DNA from: Marivita sp. GX14005
GTDB lineage: Bacteria > Pseudomonadota > Alphaproteobacteria > Rhodobacterales > Rhodobacteraceae
Length of the DNA stretch: 64,000 nt
Reading direction: 5' to 3'
Assembly: GCF_023370775.1 (NCBI RefSeq)
Contig: NZ_JAMCCQ010000001.1
Span: forward strand, 186,001-250,000
Numbering within the stretch: the first letter of the stretch is position 1; each line of letters begins with the position of its first letter. The notes beneath the pieces were generated by a model, which saw nothing but the letters and a program-made list of their open reading frames with translations, made no database searches and was not told the DNA's origin. The translations under genes and the position numbers were made by a program. This document shows positions 15,071-23,442 of this stretch, one piece after another.

Positions 15071-16480
15071 TTAGTCTTTTCCCAGCGCCTTGAGAACACG
15101 GTCAAGTTGCTTGCCCTCGTTGCTGAGATGCGAAGGCGCATCCTTGACGAGGTTATAGTAAGCCGCGGGATCGTATTGCGGCACGTTGAGGCTCAGCTCT
15201 TCGGTCGTCAGCTGGCCCAGAGCCTGCAGCACGCGATACGCGGCGATCGTTTCGTCCACCTGCGCCGAGATGCGCGCCGACCGGGCATCGAGCAATTCCT
15301 GCTCTGCGTCCAGAACGTCGAGCGTGGTGCGCGCGCCGAGAGCCGCCTCTTCCCGGATGCCCCTGAAAGCCACGGTCGCTGCGCGGACCTGCTTTTCGGT
15401 CGCCTCGATACTGGCCCGCGCGATACGAAGCTGCGAATAGGCGACGCCGACATTCTGCGCGATCTGATCGATGGTCTGATGGAGCGATCCGCGTGCCGCA
15501 TCGCGATTGGCCATTGCCTGCCGAACAAGCGATGAGAGACGTCCGCCTTGATAGATCGGTCCGCCGGCTTCGACCCCGATAGAGCCACCGCGCGTGAACC
15601 GTTCGCTGTCGATTCCCTCGGTCACGGTCAGGCGCCCTGCAAGGCGCACCGATGGCTTCATCGCCGCTTCGGCCCGCAGGATATTCAATTCGGCCGCCGC
15701 GACCTGATGCTGCACCGATTTGATCTGCGGATGCAGCCGAACGGCGATGGCCTTGGCCGTTTCGATGGTGTTCGGCAGATTGGGCAATGTGCGCGGCGGT
15801 TGAAGATCACCGGGCAAGCGGCCGACGACGGCTAGATATTCCTCGCGTGCGATGGTCAATGCACCCTGCGCGGCGGCAAGCTGGCTGCGGGCGGCGGCAA
15901 GGCGCGCTTCGGCGAGCGACGTGTCGGTCCGCGTCACCTCGCCGACCTCGAACCGTTCCTGCGCCGCACGCAATTGCTGCGTGATGAGCCGCACGTTATT
16001 CTGCCGCAGCGCCACGTTCTCAAGCGCCCTACGCACTTCCATGAACGCCTCGACCGCCGAGAAAAGCACCTGCTGCTCGACCGATTCAAGTTGCTGCCGT
16101 GTGCCGAGCACCGCTTCCTTCGCGGTGCGGATGGCGAGCCGGTTCTGGCCGCCGTCATAAAGCGTCAGCTCCCCGATCAGGCTGCCCGAAATGGTGTTGG
16201 AGACCGTCGGCACGATCTCATTGCGCGTCGAGGCACTCCGCGAGGTGCCGAACTGGCGCGTCGCATCCGCCGACCAGTTGAAGACCGGGCGAAGGGACGC
16301 AACGGCCTGCGCGACATCCTCGTCGGCCGCGCGCAAGACGGCCCGGTTCTGTTCGAGCAAACCGCTGGTCTTGTAGGCACCGATCATCGCGTCGGCCAGC
16401 GTTTCGGCCAAGGCCGCGGTTCCGCCCGTGGCAAGGCCGAAGATCAGCGCAAGGCTCGTCATCGTTTTGCGTTTCGCCAT
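15071..16480 (-). CDS. tolC: TolC-family outer-membrane efflux/secretion channel
   Basis: A 469-residue outer membrane channel for type I secretion or RND/MFS efflux. Signal peptide MAKRKTMTSLALIFGLATGG...ALA, then two repeats of the long coiled-coil/beta unit of the OEP family. Motifs include GSLIGELTLYDGG with the matching GGPIYQGGRLSS of the second repeat, and the coiled-coil stretches RAAQERFEVGEVTRTDTSLA and REEAALGARTTLDVLDAEQ. It lies 49 nt downstream of the methyltransferase and 69 nt upstream of the PopZ-like gene, all in one direction. Confidence 0.94.
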   Translation of the reverse strand: MAKRKTMTSLALIFGLATGGTAALAETLADAMIGAYKTSGLLEQNRAVLRAADEDVAQAVASLRPVFNWSADATRQFGTSRSASTRNEIVPTVSNTISGSLIGELTLYDGGQNRLAIRTAKEAVLGTRQQLESVEQQVLFSAVEAFMEVRRALENVALRQNNVRLITQQLRAAQERFEVGEVTRTDTSLAEARLAAARSQLAAAQGALTIAREEYLAVVGRLPGDLQPPRTLPNLPNTIETAKAIAVRLHPQIKSVQHQVAAAELNILRAEAAMKPSVRLAGRLTVTEGIDSERFTRGGSIGVEAGGPIYQGGRLSSLVRQAMANRDAARGSLHQTIDQIAQNVGVAYSQLRIARASIEATEKQVRAATVAFRGIREEAALGARTTLDVLDAEQELLDARSARISAQVDETIAAYRVLQALGQLTTEELSLNVPQYDPAAYYNLVKDAPSHLSNEGKQLDRVLKALGKD

Positions 16481-16529
16481 TCCTGCTCTCCTCGGACTGT
16501 CTGCCCGTTATGATTGTCGCCTTTCGGGC

Positions 16530-17183
16530 CTAAAGCGCGAAGGCGGTTTTCTTTTCGAATCCCGGCATGACCGGCGCGGATGCGTTGAACGCAAAGCGCC
16601 ATGTCATCACGCCGTCGAACTTGTAGCCGATCCGCGCGACACCGAGCGCGCCTTCCATGAACACGCAACCGATCCGCCCGCCATCCTTGATCTGGTCCAG
16701 AAGCGCATCGGGCAATTCGGCGACACCGCCTTGCAGGATGATCGCATCATACGGCCCGTGCTGCGGCGCCCCTTCGGTGAGCGCGCCCTGATGCAGCACG
16801 ACGTTGTCGGCGCCCTGTTCGGCCAGCAGCCCCTGCGCCTCCTGCGCCATGTCGGCATCTTCCTCGACCGCGATCACCGCTTCCGCGAGATGGGCGATCA
16901 CCGCGGAGGAATAGCCGTAACCCGCACCAATATCGAGCACCAGCTCGTCCCGCTGGATGTTCAGCCCATCGAGCAGCTTGGCCAAGGTTCGCGGCTCGAG
17001 CACCACCCGGCCGGGCGCCAGCGGAACATTCTCGCTGATATAGGCCGCTTCGATCTGTTCGGACGGAACGAACACCTCGCGCTTGACCGACAGCATCGCG
17101 TCGATGATGGGAAACTTGGTCACATCCGAAGGGCGCACCTGCGTGTCGACCATCATGTTCCGGCGGGCGGCAAAATCGCTCAT
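16530..17183 (-). CDS. Protein-L-isoaspartate O-methyltransferase family protein
   Basis: A 217-residue SAM-dependent methyltransferase of the PCMT family. Motif I is DIGAGYGYSSAVIA (about residues 84-97) and the acidic motif II region is AVEEDADMA. It is shorter than true Pcm and has the N-terminus RRNMMVDTQVRPSDV typical of the alphaproteobacterial subgroup found next to tolC, whose substrate is uncertain. Repair of isoaspartyl residues is possible but not shown. Confidence 0.88.
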   Translation of the reverse strand: MSDFAARRNMMVDTQVRPSDVTKFPIIDAMLSVKREVFVPSEQIEAAYISENVPLAPGRVVLEPRTLAKLLDGLNIQRDELVLDIGAGYGYSSAVIAHLAEAVIAVEEDADMAQEAQGLLAEQGADNVVLHQGALTEGAPQHGPYDAIILQGGVAELPDALLDQIKDGGRIGCVFMEGALGVARIGYKFDGVMTWRFAFNASAPVMPGFEKKTAFAL

Positions 17184-17340
17184 GTCCTAAACTCGTTCGT
17201 TCAGTTGTTTGACCTGTTTTTTGCCACAGACCTCTGCCATCGGCAATCCGCTGCCAACGAGAAAAGCCAAGACTGCGTCGAACATGCATCCGCGCCCCGG
17301 CGCAAACCCGCCGAACGCCATCACGGCGCCGCGCCTGCCG

Positions 17341-18090
17341 TCAGACGGCCTTCAGCGCGCGTTTGAGTTCCTGCACCAAGAGAGTCTCGGACGTGCCCGT
17401 TTCGAGTGCGAGACGCCGCAGCCCGAAATGCACATGCGCCATCTCCTGATAATAGCTTGTATAGGCGTAATTCGTCGCCGCGCCCGCTGCCGCGCCGAGA
17501 ATCGGAACCGTCTGCGCAGCAAGCTTCTGACCAAGAACCGTTGCAAGGCGCGGGGCGACCGAACGCAACAGGCCGTGGACCGTCGCACCGGTCAGCGTCA
17601 CTCGCGTGCTCAGAAACGCCATGTTCGCGCCGTCATCGGCTTCCAGCGGTCCTGCGCTCGCAAAGACCGTCAGGCAATCGCTCAGAACGCCGGGATCGTT
17701 CGGATCGAACCCCCGTTCCGCCGCGATCCCCTGCACCGCCCGCAGCAGGATCGTCGTCGTGACCGGCAACTCGGCCAGGGCGGTCGGCAATCCGCCGGCG
17801 CCGCCCGCGGCACCCATCGCGGTGGTCAGGGCCGTGTTCAGCCAGGGTTTCTGATCCGGCACCGCGCGGCGCGATTGCCGGGCGGCCAGAAGCGCCACCC
17901 GCAGCGCGCGCTCGGTTGCCCCATCGAGCCCGCTTCGAACCGGAGCGGGCAGCCGTTCCAGCAGGTTCTCGGCCCGCCCGCCCAGCATGTTGAGAACCTG
18001 GAGCCCGACGCCTCCGGCCGCCTTGTGACGTCGCGCCAGAGCGGCGATGGCAACCTGCGTGTCGGTGTGAACGAGATCGGTATGTGTCAT
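17341..18090 (-). CDS. EcsC family protein
   Basis: A 249-residue member of the EcsC family. The C-terminal hydrophobic Gly/Ala-rich stretch VPILGAAAGAATNYAYTSYY followed by AHVHFGLRRLALE matches the family hallmark. EcsC-type proteins are poorly understood; the family is named from the Bacillus ecs ABC-transporter operon. It is probably associated with the inner membrane. A GNAT acetyltransferase gene lies 32 nt upstream in the same direction. Confidence 0.8.
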   Translation of the reverse strand: MTHTDLVHTDTQVAIAALARRHKAAGGVGLQVLNMLGGRAENLLERLPAPVRSGLDGATERALRVALLAARQSRRAVPDQKPWLNTALTTAMGAAGGAGGLPTALAELPVTTTILLRAVQGIAAERGFDPNDPGVLSDCLTVFASAGPLEADDGANMAFLSTRVTLTGATVHGLLRSVAPRLATVLGQKLAAQTVPILGAAAGAATNYAYTSYYQEMAHVHFGLRRLALETGTSETLLVQELKRALKAV

Positions 18091-18122
18091 GCGCTATGAG
18101 ATTGGGTCTGATCGCAAGGCGT

Positions 18123-18608
18123 TCAAGCCTCCGAAGTGACCGGCCCGCGAATTCCGTCCCAGGCGCCGTTTTGCAGCGAAAGGCCCAGAACGCGCAAAGG
18201 GTTGGTCGGTGGCGGCATGAGGACCTGATCCAGCCGCCGGAACCCGAACCGCCCGTAATAGGGCGCATCGCCCACCAGCAGAACGCGCGGCCAGCCATCC
18301 TGCTGCGCCTGTTCCAGACTGTCGCGGATAAGCGCGCCGCCCAGCCCTTCGCCCTGCGCCGTCGGATGCACCGCGACCGGGCCGAGCAGCAGGGAGCGCG
18401 CAGCGCCGATGCGCACCGGCCAATACCGGATCGCGCCGCCCAGGATGCCCTGCTCATCGCGCGCAACGCGCGACAGGGATGACACCGGAGCGACCCCCTC
18501 GCGCAGCCGGTAGGATGACAGCGCTTCCCGTCCCGGAGCGAAACAGAGATCGAACAGGGCTTCGACCTCCCACCAGTCGTCCGGGGTCTCGGGGTGCAGG
18601 GTAAACAT
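18123..18608 (-). CDS. GNAT N-acetyltransferase
   Basis: A 161-residue acetyl-CoA-dependent acetyltransferase. Motif A reads LLGPVAVHPTAQGEGLGGAL with the acetyl-CoA loop, followed by the motif B region (YYGRFGFRRL). It resembles YhbS-type predicted acetyltransferases; the acceptor is not known. It is the first gene of a two-gene unit with ecsC. Confidence 0.9.
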   Translation of the reverse strand: MFTLHPETPDDWWEVEALFDLCFAPGREALSSYRLREGVAPVSSLSRVARDEQGILGGAIRYWPVRIGAARSLLLGPVAVHPTAQGEGLGGALIRDSLEQAQQDGWPRVLLVGDAPYYGRFGFRRLDQVLMPPPTNPLRVLGLSLQNGAWDGIRGPVTSEA

Positions 18609-18772
18609 AGGGCGGCTCTACGCGTTGGCGGGCGGATTGCGATGCGCCTATCACGCAGCCCTTGCGGCGGCAAACCGCGAACCTTGCGCCGTTGTCATGC
18701 CGTATCTTCCGCGCATATGCTGGCGCGGCGCGCCGGTCCCGGCTCCGCGTTCCGAACCCGAGGGAGACCACA

Positions 18773-19123
18773 ATGGCCCTGAAACGCCTGATCACCGAAT
18801 TCGGCATGGGCAGTTCGCTGCGCCGACAGGACTATACCGAAGCGGCCGCGCGCGCGGTGCGCGATGCGCTCTGGCACAATTCGATTAACCTCGCCGAACT
18901 CTACGGCAAGGAAAAATCCGATATGCGCATCACGGTCGAGATCGGCGTTCAGGAACCGGGCCGTGTCGATGTCCAGCGTGTCGCGGAGCTTTTCCCCTAT
19001 GGCCGGATCGACGTCATCGCGCGCAAAGGCGGGCTGGACGTGCCGCGCAGCGACGGCGGCAAACCGACAGTGATCGCGAATGCCGCGATCTCGGTCGCGC
19101 TCGATCTGGAGGATACCGCATGA
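18773..19123 (+). CDS. Lin0512 family protein, copy 1
   Basis: A 116-residue soluble protein of the Lin0512 family. Hallmarks are the strand LITEFGMGSSLRRQDYT, the helix EAAARAVRDALWHNSI, and the ITVEIGVQEPGRVD region. I use the ATG at 18773, preceded by AGGGAGA, because it aligns with the start of the neighbouring paralogue. No biochemical function is established for the family. The stop overlaps the next start (ATGA). Confidence 0.88.
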   Translation: MALKRLITEFGMGSSLRRQDYTEAAARAVRDALWHNSINLAELYGKEKSDMRITVEIGVQEPGRVDVQRVAELFPYGRIDVIARKGGLDVPRSDGGKPTVIANAAISVALDLEDTA

Positions 19124-19464
19124 GCGAGCAGCGTTTCATCATCGAGATGGGGATGGGCAACGATCAATACGGAATGGACTACACCAAGGCCGCCGCCCGC
19201 GCGATCGAGGACGCGATCCGCCATTCCGCGATCCCGCTGTTCGAGGCGACCGGCCGGTCGCATGACGAGATGCGCGTGCAGGTGACGATCGGCGTCGCGG
19301 AGCCGGACAAGGTCGATTGCGCCGCTCTGGCGCGGAACCTTCCGCGCGGACGCGCGGAGGTGACAGCGGTCGAGGGCGGGCTCAACGTCACCAATCCCGA
19401 CACTGGGAATGTGCTGGTCGTCGCCACAGCAGCAGTCGAAGCGTTCCTTCCGCGTCAGGGCTAG
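19120..19464 (+). CDS. Lin0512 family protein, copy 2
   Basis: A 114-residue paralogue of the preceding gene: EMGMGNDQYGMDYTKAAARA aligns with the copy 1 start, and VTIGVAEPDKVDCAALARNL aligns with VEIGVQEPGRVDVQRVAELF. The two are about 40 percent alike by eye and translationally coupled, so they may form a hetero-oligomer. A double palindrome follows the stop. Confidence 0.88.
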   Translation: MSEQRFIIEMGMGNDQYGMDYTKAAARAIEDAIRHSAIPLFEATGRSHDEMRVQVTIGVAEPDKVDCAALARNLPRGRAEVTAVEGGLNVTNPDTGNVLVVATAAVEAFLPRQG

Positions 19465-19468
19465 GGCC

Positions 19469-19510
19469 AAGGGCTTTCGGAAGCCCTTGCGAGCGTTTTT
19501 GGAAAAGCTC
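19469..19510. repeat. Double-palindrome element, copy A
   Basis: AAGGGCTT-TCGG-AAGCCCTT (19469-19488), two bases, then GAGC(G)TTTT-TGG-AAAAGCTC (19491-19510). It lies between convergent genes (Lin0512 copy 2 and the SulP gene) and may serve as a bidirectional terminator. Same layout and flanking CCAAG as copies at 37233 and 21264. Confidence 0.75.
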
Positions 19511-19516
19511 GGGGGC

Positions 19517-21151
19517 CTAGTGATCGCCGAGGATCCCAGTGCGCACACCGTAATCGACGGCCAGCGCGTAGTCGGGATCATCGTCGCTGTCGATCACCAG
19601 ATGCCCTGCCTTGGACAGCAATCTGTGACAGTCGCGGCTCAGGTGGCGCAGTTGCAGCTGCTTGCCGGCGGCCTCGTATTTGCCCGCGACCGCCTCGATG
19701 GCCTGCAACGCCGATTGATCGACGACGCGGCTTTGCGCGAAATCGGCGATCACGAGGTCAGGGTCGCCCTCAACGTCGAAGATCTCGATGAAGCCATCGG
19801 ACGAGCCGAAGAACAAAGGCCCTTGGATTTCATAGACTTTCGCGCCTTTCGAGGTCGTGCTGTCGCGCGTGATGGCGTGGATGCGCCGCGCGTTGTTCCA
19901 CGCATAGGCGAGCGCCGAGACGATCACGCCGACAACCACCGCCACGGCGAGATCCTCAAGCACCGTCACGACAGTCACGAGCAAGATCACGAATGCATCG
20001 GTCAGCGGCACCTTGCGCAGGATCGTCAGCGAATTCCACGCGAAAGTGCCGATCACCACCATGAACATCACCCCGACAAGCGCCGCCAGCGGGATCAGTT
20101 CGATCAGCGGCGCGGCGAAGAGGATGAACACCAGCAGGAACAGGGCCGCCGCGATGCCCGCGACACGCGTGCGGCCGCCGGATTTGACGTTGATCATCGA
20201 TTGGCCGATCATGGCGCAGCCGCCCATGCCGCCGAAAAAGCCTGTGACGGTGTTGGCGATACCCTGCGCGATACATTCCTGGCTCGCACCGCCGCGCTGG
20301 CCGGTGATCTCTCCCACCAGGTTCAACGTCAGCAGGGATTCGATAAGCCCGATGGCGGCAAGGATCACGGCGTAGGGAAGGATGATCTCAAGGGTTTCCC
20401 AGTTGAGCGGCACGAGCGGGATGTGGAACGCCGGCAATCCGCCCTGGATCGAGGCGAGATCGCCGACGCGCGGCACATCGAGGTCGAACCCGATCACCAG
20501 CGCCGCCACCACAGCAATCCCGACAAGCGGTGCCGGCACGAGGCGGCTGAAACGCGGCATGACCCAGATGATCGCCATGGTCAGCACGGTCAGGCCAAGC
20601 ATCAGATAGAGCGGCGCGCCCGAGAGCCATTCGCCGCCGCCCATGCCGTGCCCCGTGGCCTCTGCGGAACCGGGAACTTTGAACTGTCCGAGTTGCGCGA
20701 GGAAGATGACGATCGCAAGACCGTTGACGAAGCCGAGCATCACCGGATGCGGCACGAGGCGAATGAATTTGCCCCATCGCATCGCCCCCGCGACGATCTG
20801 CAAGATCCCCATCAGAACAACGGTCGCGAAAAGATATTCGACCCCATGCTCCGCCACGAGCGCGACCATGACGACCGCAAGAGCACCGGTCGCACCCGAA
20901 ATCATGCCGGGCCGGCCGCCAATCAGGGCGGTGATCAATCCAACGAGAAAGGCCGCATACAGACCGACGAGCGGATGCACCCCGGCGACGAAGGCGAACG
21001 CCACCGCTTCGGGCACCAGCGCCAGCGCCACCGTCAAACCCGACAGAAGCTCGATGCGGATGCGCGATGGCGTCAAACGCTCTTTCGGCATCAAGCTGAG
21101 ATCGGGGATGGCAAGACGATTGGCAAAGGAGGCCAGAAGACCCTTGGGCAT
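19517..21151 (-). CDS. SulP family anion transporter with STAS domain
   Basis: Inner-membrane transporter for sulfate, bicarbonate or a related anion. The 544 residues comprise about 12-14 membrane helices (about residues 30-420), with the family motif near SGATGALAVVMVALV and the GGMGGCAMIGQSMINVKSGG stretch, and a C-terminal cytoplasmic STAS domain (about 435-540). The start is uncertain: ATG at 21151 (MPKGLLASF) is used, but ATG at 21091 (MPKERLTPS) is also reasonable, and neither has a strong ribosome binding site. The preceding 32 codons look non-coding. Confidence 0.92.
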   Translation of the reverse strand: MPKGLLASFANRLAIPDLSLMPKERLTPSRIRIELLSGLTVALALVPEAVAFAFVAGVHPLVGLYAAFLVGLITALIGGRPGMISGATGALAVVMVALVAEHGVEYLFATVVLMGILQIVAGAMRWGKFIRLVPHPVMLGFVNGLAIVIFLAQLGQFKVPGSAEATGHGMGGGEWLSGAPLYLMLGLTVLTMAIIWVMPRFSRLVPAPLVGIAVVAALVIGFDLDVPRVGDLASIQGGLPAFHIPLVPLNWETLEIILPYAVILAAIGLIESLLTLNLVGEITGQRGGASQECIAQGIANTVTGFFGGMGGCAMIGQSMINVKSGGRTRVAGIAAALFLLVFILFAAPLIELIPLAALVGVMFMVVIGTFAWNSLTILRKVPLTDAFVILLVTVVTVLEDLAVAVVVGVIVSALAYAWNNARRIHAITRDSTTSKGAKVYEIQGPLFFGSSDGFIEIFDVEGDPDLVIADFAQSRVVDQSALQAIEAVAGKYEAAGKQLQLRHLSRDCHRLLSKAGHLVIDSDDDPDYALAVDYGVRTGILGDH

Positions 21152-21263
21152 GAACACACTCGGTATGGACGGATGTAAGGGGCGCTGCCTAGTCGGTTTG
21201 CCGCCAAAAGACCATTGCGCCGGGCGAATACCTGCCATGCGTTTCAAGCCTAAACAAACGCCA

Positions 21264-21310
21264 AAGGCGACCCTTCGAAGGATCGCCTTCCGAATTTTTC
21301 GAAAATTCGG
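21264..21310. repeat. Double-palindrome element, copy B
   Basis: First palindrome 21264-21289 (AAGGCGA-C-CCTTCGAAGG-A-TCGCCTT, one mismatched pair); second 21290-21310 (CCGAATTTT-TCG-AAAATTCGG). It lies just downstream of the scoB stop and is preceded by CCAAAGG-type sequence as in the other copies. Possible terminator of the sco operon. Confidence 0.7.
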
Positions 21311-21316
21311 TCCGCG

Positions 21317-21940
21317 TCAGACCAGCGTCGCCTCGGTTGCGGCGCGAATATCGTCCTCGGTCACGCCGTCGGCCGTCTCCACGATCCGGAGCCCGCCCTC
21401 GACCACATCGAGAACCCCCAGGTTCGTGATGATCCGGTCCACCACCCCCTTGCCGGTCAGCGGCAAGGTGCATTCCTTCAGCAGCTTGCTGTCGCCATGC
21501 TTGTTGGTGTGGTCCATCACGACCACGACTTTCTTGACCCCGGCCACCAGATCCATCGCGCCGCCCATGCCCTTGACCAGCTTGCCGGGGATCATCCAGT
21601 TCGCCAGATCGCCATTCTCGGCCACTTCCATCGCACCGAGGATCGCCGCCGCGATCTTGCCGCCGCGGATCATGCCGAAGCTCATTGCGCTGTCGAAATA
21701 GGCTGTGCGGCTGAGTTCGGTGATCGTCTGCTTGCCGGCATTGATCAGATCGGGGTCTTCCTCGCCCTCGTAGGGAAAGGGCCCCATCCCGAGCATCCCG
21801 TTTTCCGATTGCAGCGTGATGTCCTTGTCGCCGACGTAATTGGCCACCAGCGTCGGGATGCCGATGCCGAGATTGACATACATGCCGTCTTCGAGTTCCT
21901 GCGCGGCCCGTTCGGCCATCTTATTGCGATCCCAAGGCAT
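21317..21940 (-). CDS. scoB: 3-oxoacid CoA-transferase subunit B
   Basis: Beta subunit (207 residues) of a succinyl-CoA:3-ketoacid (or acetoacetate) CoA-transferase, which moves CoA between succinate and acetoacetate in ketone-body and PHB-linked carbon use. The catalytic Glu lies in QSENGMLGMGP (about residues 40-50), and the GGAMDLVAGVKKVVV region is typical. It starts one base inside the scoA stop (TAATG), a translational coupling. A double palindrome follows. Confidence 0.94.
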   Translation of the reverse strand: MPWDRNKMAERAAQELEDGMYVNLGIGIPTLVANYVGDKDITLQSENGMLGMGPFPYEGEEDPDLINAGKQTITELSRTAYFDSAMSFGMIRGGKIAAAILGAMEVAENGDLANWMIPGKLVKGMGGAMDLVAGVKKVVVVMDHTNKHGDSKLLKECTLPLTGKGVVDRIITNLGVLDVVEGGLRIVETADGVTEDDIRAATEATLV

Positions 21941-22644
21941 TATGCGTCCTCCCGCTTGCGGACAGTGCGTTGTTCGATGCGCTTCTCGTGCTCTCCCTGG
22001 ATAAGGCGGTGCACGTAAATTCCCGGCAAGTGAATATGGTCGGGGTCAAGCGATCCGCGCGGCACGATCTCCTCGACCTCGGCTACGCAGACCTTGCCGC
22101 ACATGGCCGCCGGCGGGTTGAAGTTGCGCGCGGTCTTGCGGAAGACGAGGTTGCCCGTATCGTCGGCCTTCCATGCCTTCACGATGCTCAAATCGGCGAA
22201 AATCCCGCGTTCGAGGATATAGGTCTCGCCGTCGAAATCCTTGTGTTCCTTGCCCTCGGCGATCACCGTGCCGACACCCGTCTTGGTATAGAACCCCGGA
22301 ATCCCGCAGCCGCCGGCCCGCATCCGCTCCGCAAGCGTGCCCTGGGGGTTGAACTCGAGCTCGAGCTCGCCCGACAGATACTGGCGCATGAATTCCGCGT
22401 TTTCGCCGACATAGGACGACATCATCTTTTTCACCTGCCGGGTCTGAAGCAGGATGCCGATGCCAAAGTCATCCACGCCTGCGTTATTCGACGCGAAGGT
22501 CAGATCCTTGACGCCGCTGTCGCGGATCGCTTCGAGAAGCAACTCAGGGATCCCGCATAGCCCGAACCCGCCTGCCGCGATCAACATTCCATCGGCAAGA
22601 AGCCCGTCAAGTGCCTCCGCTGCCGATCCATAGACCTTTTTCAT
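21940..22644 (-). CDS. scoA: 3-oxoacid CoA-transferase subunit A
   Basis: Alpha subunit (234 residues) of the same CoA-transferase. It shows the CoA-binding loop GGFGLCGIPE (about residues 21-30), the SNNAG motif near 52, and the GGCGIPGFYTKTGVGT stretch (about 111-126). First gene of the scoAB operon. The final residues are strongly basic. Confidence 0.94.
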   Translation of the reverse strand: MKKVYGSAAEALDGLLADGMLIAAGGFGLCGIPELLLEAIRDSGVKDLTFASNNAGVDDFGIGILLQTRQVKKMMSSYVGENAEFMRQYLSGELELEFNPQGTLAERMRAGGCGIPGFYTKTGVGTVIAEGKEHKDFDGETYILERGIFADLSIVKAWKADDTGNLVFRKTARNFNPPAAMCGKVCVAEVEEIVPRGSLDPDHIHLPGIYVHRLIQGEHEKRIEQRTVRKREDA

Positions 22645-22729
22645 AGCTCTCCCCTGCCTTGCGCGTTGTCGCCGTTTTCGCCCGTCCCCGGAGGTAAGTC
22701 AACGGCGGCAAACACGCCTGTCCAAGACG

Positions 22730-22760
22730 AAAAAGCCGCGCGCCCTTTCGGACCCGCGGC
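22730..22760 (-). terminator. Rho-independent terminator after the L,D-transpeptidase gene
   Basis: On the minus strand GCCGCG and CGCGGC enclose a 14-base loop and are followed by TTTTTCGTC. It lies 25 nt past the stop of the gene at 22785-23339. Confidence 0.75.
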
Positions 22761-22784
22761 CATGCTCTTGGAAAACCGATCCGG

Positions 22785-23339
22785 TCAAATCAGCCTGACC
22801 TGCGTGCCGATCGGAACCAGCCCGTAAAGCTCTTCGATCTTCTCGTTGTAAAGGCCGATGCACCCGTCCGACGATTTGCGCCCGATCTTGCGCGTGTCAT
22901 GTGTGCCGTGAATGAGATAGGCAGGCCAATCGAAATAAAGCGCGTGAGTGCCGAGCGGATTGTCCGGTGCGCCGCCCGCGACGGGTTTCCAATCGGGAAA
23001 CCGCTCCATCTGGCTTGCCGTCGGCGTCCAGGAGGGGCCGATCTTCTTGCGCACGATCTTGGTATAGCCGCGCTTGGTCAACTCGTCCGATTTCGGCACG
23101 GAAGTGGGATAGACGCGATAATCGGTGCCATCCCCGCTCCAGAAATGCAGCGCGCGCGAAACGGTGTCGCATACGATTGCACCCTGCCCCAGTTCGCTGA
23201 AATGCGCGCGCCAGCTCTGCTGCGCGAAAGACGAGATGTTGCGGCGGTTGAACGGCTCGGCGCGGGCGAGCGCCGGAACCGTGCAAGCCGCTGCGGCAGC
23301 GCCAAGAAGGGTGCGGCGGGAAAAACGGGGATCGGACAT
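22785..23339 (-). CDS. L,D-transpeptidase (YkuD domain), Tat-exported
   Basis: A 184-residue periplasmic enzyme that can form 3-3 peptidoglycan cross-links or attach proteins to them. The N-terminus FSRRTLLGAAAAA is a twin-arginine signal ending near ALARAEP. The catalytic motif is HGTHDTRKIGRKSSDGCIG with the His and the nucleophilic Cys in the usual spacing. The ATG at 23339 is chosen because it places the Tat motif at residue 8-9. It has its own terminator and appears monocistronic. Confidence 0.9.
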   Translation of the reverse strand: MSDPRFSRRTLLGAAAAACTVPALARAEPFNRRNISSFAQQSWRAHFSELGQGAIVCDTVSRALHFWSGDGTDYRVYPTSVPKSDELTKRGYTKIVRKKIGPSWTPTASQMERFPDWKPVAGGAPDNPLGTHALYFDWPAYLIHGTHDTRKIGRKSSDGCIGLYNEKIEELYGLVPIGTQVRLI

Positions 23340-23442
23340 GTCTGCTCCTTTCTTGATTGTTCGGCCAAGACGTCGCACGGGCGATCTCGCATGGCCAATA
23401 ACATTCAATTGAAAAGATATGTTCCGCGGTTTTCCGCCTGCC

